Part shown: piece by piece, positions 26,604-37,866 of the stretch
Layout: each line of letters opens with the position of its first letter
Numbering within the stretch: position 1 is the stretch's first letter
Assembly: GCA_013203625.1 (NCBI GenBank)
Contig: JABMPX010000003.1
Location: 1 to 38,416 of the forward strand
DNA: 38,416 bases
Direction of reading: 5' to 3'
Source: Parcubacteria group bacterium
GTDB taxonomy: Bacteria > Patescibacteriota > Minisyncoccia > Portnoybacterales > UBA2143
The notes under the pieces: generated by a model
What the model saw: only the letters and a program-made list of their open reading frames with translations
Told to the model about the DNA's origin: nothing
Database searches by the model: none
Made by a program: the position numbers and the translations under genes

Positions 26604-27391
26604 AAATTTAATCGAACTTGAGCTAAAACAACGTTTTTTAATAAAAAAGCTACTGTTATAGGACCCAAACCGCCTGGCACTGGTGTAATCCAGCTAGCTT
26701 TATCTTTAACGTTTTCGAAATCAAAATCTCCTTTTATTTTACCATTTATTTTACTAATTCCGCCATCAATTAAAACTGTTCCATGTTTTATCATATTGCC
26801 TTTAATAATGTTTGGCTGGCCTAGAACAGAGATAATAACATCAGCTTGTATTAAATCACCTACAAATTCATCGCAAAAATCAATTAAATATTCAGCTTTT
26901 ATTTCTTTTTGCAATGCTTTCCCAAAAATATCTGAATTAACTAATGCAATTATTTTCTTATTTTTTAATTGTTCTCCAGTCCCATCTAATGCTCTTAAAA
27001 TAGCTTTAATAAATGGTGATTTAAAATGGCTCCCTTCAACAAATCCATCCACATCTTTGTTTGGGCTGATAGCTTGAATTACTTTATCAGAAGAAATTCT
27101 TTTAGGCAAAGGCATTTGAACAATAATTCCATGTATTTTTTTGTCTTGGTCGCATGCTTCAACTGTTTTTATAATCTCTTCTTCTGATGTTTGTTCAGGA
27201 ATAGTTATTTTCCTAAACTCAATGCCAATTTCTTTAGCTATCCCCTCTTTTATATCAACATACATTTCTGATGCTGGATCATTGCCAACTAAAATAACAG
27301 CCAAACAGGGTTTGATATTCTTTTCTTTAATTTCCTGTTTTAATTCAGCCAAAATCTCATTAGCTATTTCTTTGCCATTAATAATTTTCAT
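26600..27391 (-). CDS. folD: Bifunctional methylenetetrahydrofolate dehydrogenase/cyclohydrolase, divergent
   Basis: VGNDPASEMYVDIKEGIAKEIGI, IVQMPLPKRISSDKVIQAISPNKDVDGF, TPVPGGLGPITVAFLLKN. Confidence 0.88.
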   Translation of the reverse strand: MKIINGKEIANEILAELKQEIKEKNIKPCLAVILVGNDPASEMYVDIKEGIAKEIGIEFRKITIPEQTSEEEIIKTVEACDQDKKIHGIIVQMPLPKRISSDKVIQAISPNKDVDGFVEGSHFKSPFIKAILRALDGTGEQLKNKKIIALVNSDIFGKALQKEIKAEYLIDFCDEFVGDLIQADVIISVLGQPNIIKGNMIKHGTVLIDGGISKINGKIKGDFDFENVKDKASWITPVPGGLGPITVAFLLKNVVLAQVRLNL

Positions 27392-28629
27392 AAAACTGGG
27401 AATTTTTTCGATAATTTAATAACTTCTTTTTTAATTTCTTGCTTTATTTCTTGATTATCAACATTCTGAATAATTTTAATAATCCAAGAACCAATTTGTT
27501 CCATTTCTTTTTCTTTCAGCCCCTTTGTTGTCACTGCTGGCGTGCCAATTCTAATGCCAGATGTTTCCCATTTAGAACGCTCATCATAAGGAACCACATT
27601 ACGATTAACATAAATATTTGCTTGTTCAAGCGCATCCTGAACTTTTTTCCCAGAAAGACCAATCTCAGTTAAATTAATCAGAATTAAATGATTGTCCGTG
27701 CCTCCTCCAACTAAATTCAATCCTTCCCTTAAAAAACTCTTTGCTAAAACTTGCGCATTTTTAATTACTTGTTTTTGATATTGAACAAAACTTTTCTCTT
27801 GAGCTTCTTTTAAGGCAACTGCTTTGCCAGCAATCTCATTTTGCAAAGGTCCACCCTGCAATCCAGGGAAAACTGCTTTATCAATTTTTTCAGCTATCTC
27901 CTTGTCTTTTGAAAGAATTAAACCGCCACGAGCTCCTCTTAATGTTTTATGAACGCTCATAGTGACTACATCACAATAAGGAAAAGGATTAGGATGAAGT
28001 CCAGTTGCCACCAATCCGGCAATATGGGCAATATCGGCCATTAAATAAGCGCTGTTTTCTTTGGCGATTTGGCTAAATTTGGAAAAATCAATCTGGCGAG
28101 GATAACTAGAAGCGCCAGCAATAATCAATTTGGGCTTTTCTTTTTGAGTAATCTTTTTAATTTGTTCAAAATCTATCTGTTCTGTTTTTTTATCAACTCC
28201 GTAAAAAATAAAATTATATAAAGAACCAGAAAAATTTACTGAAGAACCATGGGATAAATGGCCCCCTTGGTCAATTCTCATTGCCAAAACTTTATCTTCT
28301 GGTTTAAGTAAAGCAAAATATACTGCTTGGTTGGCCTGGGAGCCAGAATGCGGCTGAACATTAGCATAGTTTGCTCCAAATAGCTTTTTAGCGCGCTTAA
28401 TAGCTATTTCTTCTATCTGGTCAATAAAGTCCTGTCCAGAATAATATCTTTTTCCAGGATAACCTTCTGCATAGCGGCTGCTTAAAATACTGCCAACTGC
28501 CTCGCGCACAGCCAAACTAGCATAATTATCAGCGGCAATCAAATCAAGCCCCTCTTGATGACGGACATGTTCCTGTTTAATTAAATTGCTGATTTTTGAA
28601 TCTGTTTTTGAAATTGAATTTTTAGACAT
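27388..28629 (-). CDS. glyA: Serine hydroxymethyltransferase
   Basis: LDLIAADNYASLAVREAVGS, YAEGYPGKRYYSG, DVVTMSVHKTLRGARGGLIL (PLP Lys), GGTDNHLILINL. Confidence 0.97.
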   Translation of the reverse strand: MSKNSISKTDSKISNLIKQEHVRHQEGLDLIAADNYASLAVREAVGSILSSRYAEGYPGKRYYSGQDFIDQIEEIAIKRAKKLFGANYANVQPHSGSQANQAVYFALLKPEDKVLAMRIDQGGHLSHGSSVNFSGSLYNFIFYGVDKKTEQIDFEQIKKITQKEKPKLIIAGASSYPRQIDFSKFSQIAKENSAYLMADIAHIAGLVATGLHPNPFPYCDVVTMSVHKTLRGARGGLILSKDKEIAEKIDKAVFPGLQGGPLQNEIAGKAVALKEAQEKSFVQYQKQVIKNAQVLAKSFLREGLNLVGGGTDNHLILINLTEIGLSGKKVQDALEQANIYVNRNVVPYDERSKWETSGIRIGTPAVTTKGLKEKEMEQIGSWIIKIIQNVDNQEIKQEIKKEVIKLSKKFPVL

Positions 28630-28654
28630 ATTCCTATAATATATCAGTTTTTAG

Positions 28655-28693
28655 GAAAAATAAAGCCCTGCTGGATTTTGTCCAACAGGGCTT
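28655..28693 (-). terminator. Intrinsic terminator downstream of the 28729..29619 gene
   Basis: Minus strand AAGCCCTGTTGGA-CAAAA-TCCAGCAGGGCTT then TATTTTT; the T/G pair is a wobble only on the minus strand, supporting transcription from that strand. Confidence 0.88.
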
Positions 28694-28728
28694 ATTTTGA
28701 TTTATTATCCGTTTTGGCTTCCTTAGAC

Positions 28729-29619
28729 CTACAATTCTTTTCTTGCCATGTCATGCAAAGCCGCCAAACCAGCCAATAAGGTAATCTGTTGAGCTGGCGT
28801 ATCTACGTTATGGCAGGAAAATTCATATCCTTTTCCTTCTTCAGGCCCCATATGAACAGGATTAAGCCCGCAAGCGTTTCCAGGACAACTAACATTAAGC
28901 CAACCACTTTCATAATCAATCGAGGCTCGAAAATCATGTTTCTCATATTCGGTCAAACCAATCATCACTTGATAAGCAGATTGCATTGCTTCAATCATTT
29001 CTGGAATAATGGCTCTATTGGCAGCTGCCTTTTTCATAAGAGAGTCCATCCAATTACATAAAAGAATGCTATACATTCCGCCAAGCGACCCACCATGCCA
29101 ATCTCTTCCAGTTGTAACTCTCACTGTCAAAAACTGGAGAAAAGTAGATGAAGTCTCTATCTCAAGATGATAGGATAAGACAAAAAAGACATTGAAACTT
29201 GCTGAAATGGCATAAGCCGATTGATAATCATAAATACATTCTTTGCCCTTGCCATTACAATAAATACATTCGTTGTCTGAACGCTTATCCCAACCAGAAC
29301 CCTGACAATAACTGCATTTCTTGCCGGTTTCCTTTTTTACTTGTGGTATCGTTACAAGAAATTCAACGAATTCTTCGGTTTCCCCGCGACGAATAAAGGT
29401 CTTGTCAAAACCGAAATTTCCGTTAAAGTTGCCGATGAAATCCTTAAAGCCAAATTCCTCCTTGAATTGGTTAACTATTGGAGCATCATTAGAAACAATT
29501 TTGGTGTTTCTGACAAAATCCTTATGTACTCTCAAGACAAGTGCTGGCTCTTTCTTTTGCCAAGACAACTCATACCAACAAGGAATATTGTCCATAGTTA
29601 GTACTTTAAAATCTCTCAA
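28729..29619 (-). CDS. Unknown protein with paired CxxCxGxG (DnaJ-type) zinc-binding motifs; probable TTG start (ORF drawn to GTG at 29628)
   Basis: KKCSYCQGSGW...ECIYCNGKGKEC; AAAGGAGG lies immediately upstream of GTG, so TTG at 29619 (8-nt spacing) fits better. Confidence 0.65.
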   Translation of the reverse strand: MRDFKVLTMDNIPCWYELSWQKKEPALVLRVHKDFVRNTKIVSNDAPIVNQFKEEFGFKDFIGNFNGNFGFDKTFIRRGETEEFVEFLVTIPQVKKETGKKCSYCQGSGWDKRSDNECIYCNGKGKECIYDYQSAYAISASFNVFFVLSYHLEIETSSTFLQFLTVRVTTGRDWHGGSLGGMYSILLCNWMDSLMKKAAANRAIIPEMIEAMQSAYQVMIGLTEYEKHDFRASIDYESGWLNVSCPGNACGLNPVHMGPEEGKGYEFSCHNVDTPAQQITLLAGLAALHDMARKEL

Positions 29620-29663
29620 TTCAATCACCTCCTTTTGTTGTTAAAAAACTTTAAAAGACAGGA

Positions 29664-29798
29664 TTATTTCCTGCCCCTCCATTTAATTTGTTTATCTGGA
29701 ATACCGATTTTGCATTCCTTTCCGGCATTACTTTTAATTATTATCCATCGCAATCTATAAAACCAAGACCTTTTTATCTTTTGCTTTCTTTTTCCCAT
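29664..29798 (-). CDS. Putative 44-aa basic small protein
   Basis: MGKRKQKIKRSWFYRLRWIIIKSNAGKECKIGIPDKQIKWRGRK*; AAGGAG 6 nt upstream of ATG; lies between rplK and the CxxCxGxG gene. Confidence 0.5.
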   Translation of the reverse strand: MGKRKQKIKRSWFYRLRWIIIKSNAGKECKIGIPDKQIKWRGRK

Positions 29799-29821
29799 TT
29801 CATTCTCCTTTTCTGTTAAGG

Positions 29822-30244
29822 TTATTTCACCTCTATGCCCATACTACGAGCTGTGCCTTCAATAATTCTCTCTGCCTGTTTTAAATCATAAGCATTCAAA
29901 TCAGTCATTTTCTTTTCAGCAATCTGGCGTATTTGATCCTTAGTTATTTTCCCTACCTTATTTTTAAACGCTTCGCCAGAACCTTTTTCAATGCCAGCTG
30001 CTTTCTTTAATAAATCTGAAGCTGGCGGTGTTTTTAACTTAAAATCAAAACTCCGGTCTTCATAAACCGTAATTTCTACTGGGACAATATCACCAGACAT
30101 TTCTTTAGTTGCTTCGTTGAACTTAGCGCAAAAATCCTGAATACTTAAGCCGTGCTGGCCTAAAGCCGGTCCGATTGGCGGCGCAGGATTAGCTTGTCCA
30201 GCTGGTATTTGTAATTTAATAACTGTTTTAATTGGCTTTGCCAT
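29822..30244 (-). CDS. rplK: 50S ribosomal protein L11
   Basis: [40 protein letters not shown]...[10 protein letters not shown]. Confidence 0.97.
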   Translation of the reverse strand: MAKPIKTVIKLQIPAGQANPAPPIGPALGQHGLSIQDFCAKFNEATKEMSGDIVPVEITVYEDRSFDFKLKTPPASDLLKKAAGIEKGSGEAFKNKVGKITKDQIRQIAEKKMTDLNAYDLKQAERIIEGTARSMGIEVK

Positions 30245-30256
30245 AAATTTATAAAT

Positions 30257-30799
30257 TTAGATTTTTTTCACCTGAAGAAAGTCTAATTCTACTGGCGTTT
30301 CCCGGCCAAACATTGAAACAAGAACTTTAATTTTACCGCGTTTTTCATCCACTTCGGAAATTTTGCCGTCATAGTCTTTAAATGGCCCATCAGTAATTTT
30401 AACCGCATCGCCAATAATTACATCAATCTTATACTTAGGCTCTTCTACTCCCATTCGTTTCTGCAAAGATTTGATTTCTGCTTCTGAGATGGGCGTAGGA
30501 ATTGTTCCGGCTCCAATAAAGCCAGTTACTCTTGGCGTATTTCTAACCACATACCAAGAATCATCAGTAACAATCATTTCAACTAAAACATAGCCAGGAT
30601 AAATCTTTTCTTCAACAACATGCCGTTTGCCTGATTTAATTTTTATCTTCTTCTCTGTAGGAATTAAAACATTAAAAATTTTATCTTCCATTCCCATTGA
30701 CTCAATTCTCTGTTTTAAATTCCTTGCTACAGCTTCTTCGTAATTAGAATATGTATGCAGAACATACCAATTTTTCCCCTGTTTTATTTGCTTAGGCAT
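30257..30799 (-). CDS. nusG: Transcription termination/antitermination protein NusG
   Basis: KNWYVLHTYSNYEEAVARNLKQRIES, KIYPGYVLVEMIVTDDSWYVVRNTPRVTGFIG, KOW domain VKITDGPFKDYDGKI. Confidence 0.97.
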   Translation of the reverse strand: MPKQIKQGKNWYVLHTYSNYEEAVARNLKQRIESMGMEDKIFNVLIPTEKKIKIKSGKRHVVEEKIYPGYVLVEMIVTDDSWYVVRNTPRVTGFIGAGTIPTPISEAEIKSLQKRMGVEEPKYKIDVIIGDAVKITDGPFKDYDGKISEVDEKRGKIKVLVSMFGRETPVELDFLQVKKI

Positions 30800-30813
30800 A
30801 ATTATTCCATTAA

Positions 30814-31014
30814 TTAGATAACAAATTCATTTAACAACCAGCTAAATAGGAAATCAAGACCGCCTAAAAAGGCAGCAACAGCTAAAGTAGAACCAATAAC
30901 AACTAAAGTATGTTTAACTGTTTCTTTGCGCGTAAGCCAAGTTACCCGCTTTAATTCAATGCGGACTTCTTTTAAAAATGTTATTCCTTTTTGCGGCAGT
31001 TGGCTAATTCCCAT
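30814..31014 (-). CDS. secE: Preprotein translocase subunit SecE
   Basis: 66 aa; FLKEVRIELKRVTWLTRKETVKHTLVVIGSTLAVAAFLGGLDFLFSWLL. Confidence 0.92.
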   Translation of the reverse strand: MGISQLPQKGITFLKEVRIELKRVTWLTRKETVKHTLVVIGSTLAVAAFLGGLDFLFSWLLNEFVI

Positions 31015-31026
31015 TGTATTTAAAAA

Positions 31027-31038
31027 ACCCCTAGGGGT
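31027..31038. repeat. Perfect palindrome ACCCCTAGGGGT followed (minus strand) by T6 in the secE leader
   Basis: Direct reading; sits between the secE promoter and the secE ATG. Confidence 0.8.
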
Positions 31039-31052
31039 ATTTATATATCCCC

Positions 31053-31081
31053 ATATTATGTCCTAACCAAAATTATGTCAA
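31053..31081 (-). promoter_or_regulatory. Promoter of secE-nusG-rplK: TTGACA-N17-TAATAT
   Basis: Minus strand TTGACATAATTTTGGTTAGGACATAATAT in the gyrB-secE gap. Confidence 0.85.
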
Positions 31082-31089
31082 GATGTCTA

Positions 31090-34335
<3,246 letters not shown>

Positions 34336-34345
34336 TTATTTTCTT

Positions 34346-34384
34346 ACTCCGACGCTTTGGTCGGAGTCCGACTTAACGTCGGAC
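34346..34384. repeat. Two tandem hairpins ACTCCGAC-gctttg-GTCGGAGT and GTCCGAC-ttaac-GTCGGAC
   Basis: 8-bp and 7-bp perfect arms; the second overlaps the pheT stop codon. Confidence 0.93.
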
Positions 34385-36316
34385 CTCCCACATCTCATTT
34401 TTTTCTAATTCATTAATAATTTTTCCTTGAATAATATTAACCTCTTTATCAGTTAAAGTATGGTCATTTGCTTGATAAATAATATGGAAAGCTAAACTCT
34501 TCTTATTCTCTGGAATGTTTTCCCCTTCATACATATCAAACAAATCCACATCGCAAACCAATGGTCCGCCAATAGTATTAATTAAATTAAGCACTTCTAC
34601 TATTTTAGTCCCTCTATCAACTAAAAGAGCAACGTCTCTGACTACAGCTGGATATTTAGAAGGCAAAGAATAAATTCTTTCTTCAGTAGCCAGCTCAACT
34701 AATTTTTCAAAATCCAATTCAAAAATATCATCAGTCAGCCAGCCTAATAGATCATTTCCTATTTTTATTTCCGCTCTAATATTTTTTTTAGATGATTCAT
34801 CATACCAAATATCAGTAATCCGCAGTTTATTCAGCAATGTCTCAATAATCCCCTTAAGGCAATAGAAATCAGATGGAAATAAAACTGCGCCTAATCTCTT
34901 TTTTTCAATAACCTTGTTTTTGTCCTTTTGAAAAACATTGCCAATTTCAAACAATCTAACTTCTTTAAAATACTTTTTATTGTCTTTAATGTTCTTAAGC
35001 AAATTAACTGATAAATTAGATCTTAAATATTTCTGTTCCTGGCTAATCGGATTAAGCAATTCTATTTCTTCTTTATTGCTGACAAAAGAATAATTATATG
35101 CCTCGCTAAAACCAAGATTGGCCAAAATTTCTTTAACTCTATTTTGATAAATTAAATTTTCATTCCTTTTTGAAGGAATTAAAACAGCAGATGGCAATTT
35201 AGAAGGAATCTTTTCAAAACCGTAAATACGGCCAATTTCTTCAATTAAGTCCTCTGGAATGCAGATATCAATCCTTGCTGTTGGAACAATAACTTGAAAT
35301 GTAGATTTTGTGGCTTGAAGCTTGAAACCTAATCTTTTTAAAATATCTGACACGTCTTTAACTGGAATACTAATGCCTAATAATCTTTTAACGTATTCTA
35401 TGTCTAATTTAATTTCTTTGGGTTTAACTTTATTTGAATAAACATCAACCACATCCTGCAGGATTTGTCCTCCAGCTATTTCTTGAATTAAACAAGCAAC
35501 TCTATCAATGGCTTGTTTAGTTAAGTTTGGATCTATGCCCTGTTCAAAGCGCCAAGAAGCATCTGTTTGTAATTTTAGTTGCTTAGAGGCCTGTCTGATA
35601 ATTTGTGGCGAGAAATTAGCTGCTTCTAAAATTATTAGCTTTGTTTGTCCGTCAATTTCAGGATTCTTGCCTCCTTTAATTCCAGCAATACAAACTGGAC
35701 TTTTCCCATCAGCAATAACCAAAATATTCTCGTCTAAATCATATTTTTCATTATCTAAAGTATTAATCTTCTCGCCTTTTTTAGCGCGACGGACAATTAT
35801 TTTCTTAATATCTGATGTACTTTTTAATTTATTTGCATCAAAAGCATGCAATGGCTGGCCAGTTTCCAACATAACATAATTAGAAATATCAACTATATTA
35901 TTAATTGGCCGCAAACCGCTGATTTTAAGATATTCCTGAATCCATTGAGGCGAAGCCCCAACTTTAACATTATTAATAACTCTTGCTGTATAACGAGGGC
36001 ATAAATCATTCTCTTTAATGTCTATTTTGACAAATTCACTGGCTTTTTCCTTAGAATTTTCTTTAATTTTTTTACTGTAATCAATTAATTCAAAAGGATA
36101 TCTTAAAATTACAGCTATTTCTCTGGCAATCCCCCAATAACTTAAACAATCATGAGCTCGATTAGGCAGAACATCAACATCTAAAAGATAATCGCTATTA
36201 ACTTTGCCAATTAATTTCGTTTCAAAAGAATGCATAGTCAATAAATCAGCCAACTTTTCTGGAATTGGTAACTTCTTTTTGAAAAATGATTGTAGCCAAT
36301 TATATGATATCTTCAT
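34373..36316 (-). CDS. pheT: Phenylalanyl-tRNA synthetase beta subunit, lacking the EMAP/tRNA-binding B2 domain
   Basis: MKISYNWLQSFF, LDVDVLPNRAHDCLSYWGIAREIA, ISNYVMLETGQPLHAFDANKL, C-terminal FDX-ACB SKYPAVVRDVALLVD. Confidence 0.95.
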   Translation of the reverse strand: MKISYNWLQSFFKKKLPIPEKLADLLTMHSFETKLIGKVNSDYLLDVDVLPNRAHDCLSYWGIAREIAVILRYPFELIDYSKKIKENSKEKASEFVKIDIKENDLCPRYTARVINNVKVGASPQWIQEYLKISGLRPINNIVDISNYVMLETGQPLHAFDANKLKSTSDIKKIIVRRAKKGEKINTLDNEKYDLDENILVIADGKSPVCIAGIKGGKNPEIDGQTKLIILEAANFSPQIIRQASKQLKLQTDASWRFEQGIDPNLTKQAIDRVACLIQEIAGGQILQDVVDVYSNKVKPKEIKLDIEYVKRLLGISIPVKDVSDILKRLGFKLQATKSTFQVIVPTARIDICIPEDLIEEIGRIYGFEKIPSKLPSAVLIPSKRNENLIYQNRVKEILANLGFSEAYNYSFVSNKEEIELLNPISQEQKYLRSNLSVNLLKNIKDNKKYFKEVRLFEIGNVFQKDKNKVIEKKRLGAVLFPSDFYCLKGIIETLLNKLRITDIWYDESSKKNIRAEIKIGNDLLGWLTDDIFELDFEKLVELATEERIYSLPSKYPAVVRDVALLVDRGTKIVEVLNLINTIGGPLVCDVDLFDMYEGENIPENKKSLAFHIIYQANDHTLTDKEVNIIQGKIINELEKNEMWEVRR

Positions 36317-36380
36317 GTCTTTATAATGTTAATATTATTAAGATAAAGTATAAATCATTAAATTTAAAAAAATAGAATAC

Positions 36381-36409
36381 TTGACAAAATTAGATGCTTC
36401 TGATAATAT
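36381..36409 (+). promoter_or_regulatory. Promoter TTGACA-N17-TAATAT with extended -10 (TGa) for the DUF397 gene
   Basis: TTGACAAAATTAGATGCTTCTGATAATAT. Confidence 0.82.
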
Positions 36410-36477
36410 TATAATTAATGTGCAATATAAACAACTTCCGTGTATTAAAATAGTTCTTTTGAAAGGAGGTGAATAAA

Positions 36478-36678
36478 ATGGAAGACAGTCCCTTAGGCAA
36501 AGATTTCCGTAAATCAAGCTTTAGCTATCCCGCCATGGGTTGCGTCATGACTGCCAAGAAAAATGGCGTGATAGTCGTTAGAGATTCAAAAGATCCGAAA
36601 AAAACCACGTTGACCTTTACCGAAAATGAATGGGATGCTTTCATCAAGGGGGTAAAATCTGGTGAATTCGATCTGTAA
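36478..36678 (+). CDS. DUF397 domain-containing protein (66 aa)
   Basis: FRKSSFSYPAMGCVMTAKKNGVIVVRDSKDPKKTTLTFTENEWDAFIKGVKSGEFDL matches the DUF397 pattern W/FRKSSxS...VRDSKDP...FtxxEWxAFixGVKxGEFD; perfect SD AAAGGAGGTGA upstream of ATG. Confidence 0.9.
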   Translation: MEDSPLGKDFRKSSFSYPAMGCVMTAKKNGVIVVRDSKDPKKTTLTFTENEWDAFIKGVKSGEFDL

Positions 36679-36707
36679 CTAGATAAGCGGGAAACTTTCC
36701 AAAACCG

Positions 36708-36742
36708 GGGAAACGACAAAATATTATCGTTTCCCTTTTTTT
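36708..36742 (+). terminator. Intrinsic terminator of the DUF397 gene
   Basis: GGGAAACGA-caaaatatta-TCGTTTCCC followed by TTTTTTT. Confidence 0.92.
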
Positions 36743-36826
36743 ATTTTTTTTTGCGAATCTGAAAAATTCATGCAGATTTTAAATATATCTTTTATATAAA
36801 CTTACATTTTACATTAACAAAAACTA

Positions 36827-37843
36827 TCAAAACTGATTTAAAAACCTTAAATCATTGGAATAAAACAATCTAATATCATCAATCTTGTGCTTCATCATAG
36901 CAATTCTGTCTAAGCCCATGCCAAAAGCAAAACCTTGCCATCTCTCAAGTACATAACCCGCTGATTTAAAAACATTTGGATGAACCATTCCACATGGAAT
37001 CACCTCCATCCAACCGCTTTGCCCACAAGTAGAACATCCCTTACCTCCACAGACACTACAACCCATCAATAATTCTAATCCTGGCTCAGTAAATGGGAAA
37101 TAACTCGGCTGCCATCGCAATTTAACTTGCGGTCCATAAAATCGTTTCATAAATCCCTCCAAAACGCCCTTTAAATTAGCCATGGAAATATTCTGGCCAA
37201 TCATCAATCCTTCTATCTGATGAAAGGTTGTCTCATGTGAAGCATCTGTTGCTTCATGGCGGAAACAACGACCAGGCACAATAATTCGCAAAGGCGGATT
37301 ATTCTTCTCCATATATCTGGCCTGCATTGGTGAAGTATGGGTTCGTAATAATAGATCAATATCCTTTAACCAAAAAGTGTCCCATAAATCTCTTGCTGGA
37401 TGGTTTTTAGGAACATTCAAAGCATCAAAATTATAATGTTCGGTTTCTACTTCTGGACCATTAATTATTGAAAAGCCCATTGATTGAAAAATTTCTTCTA
37501 TTTCTTGCTGAACTAAAGTAATTGGATGCAGATGTCCTTGAGCTGGTAATTTCCCAGGAGCAGTTACATCAATCCAATTTTTTTGCATGACAGAAACATG
37601 TCTGCTTTTAATAAAAAACTTTTTGCTTTTTGCCTTAATTACTTCTTCTATTTCTTGCCTAAGATTATTAGCTAATTTGCCTTTTTCTTTTCGTTCTTTT
37701 TCTGATAAATCTTTTAAAGAACGCAAAATCTTGGTCAATTCACCTTTGCGACCAAGATACTTTTTATAAATATTTTCTAAAGTTTTTAAATCTTTAGATT
37801 TTTCTATGTCATTTAAAAAATTTTGTTTTACTCTATCTAGCAT
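36827..37843 (-). CDS. pheS: Phenylalanyl-tRNA synthetase alpha subunit (start MLDRVK chosen; ORF to 37885)
   Basis: HPITLVQQEIEEIFQSMGF, PGRCFRHEATDASHETTFHQIEGLMI, CSVCGGKGCSTCGQSGWMEVIPCGMVHPNVFKSAGY, GFAFGMGLDRIAMMKH. Confidence 0.96.
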   Translation of the reverse strand: MLDRVKQNFLNDIEKSKDLKTLENIYKKYLGRKGELTKILRSLKDLSEKERKEKGKLANNLRQEIEEVIKAKSKKFFIKSRHVSVMQKNWIDVTAPGKLPAQGHLHPITLVQQEIEEIFQSMGFSIINGPEVETEHYNFDALNVPKNHPARDLWDTFWLKDIDLLLRTHTSPMQARYMEKNNPPLRIIVPGRCFRHEATDASHETTFHQIEGLMIGQNISMANLKGVLEGFMKRFYGPQVKLRWQPSYFPFTEPGLELLMGCSVCGGKGCSTCGQSGWMEVIPCGMVHPNVFKSAGYVLERWQGFAFGMGLDRIAMMKHKIDDIRLFYSNDLRFLNQF

Positions 37844-37866
37844 GTTTATAATTCTTAATTTAAAAT

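Noticed and set aside
29321-29644. Overlapping plus-strand ORFs opposite the CxxCxGxG gene (29199..29396, 29321..29644, 29341..29601)
   Set aside because: Several frames open at once; the minus frame has cysteine motifs, a strong SD and a terminator whose G.U pairing supports the minus strand.
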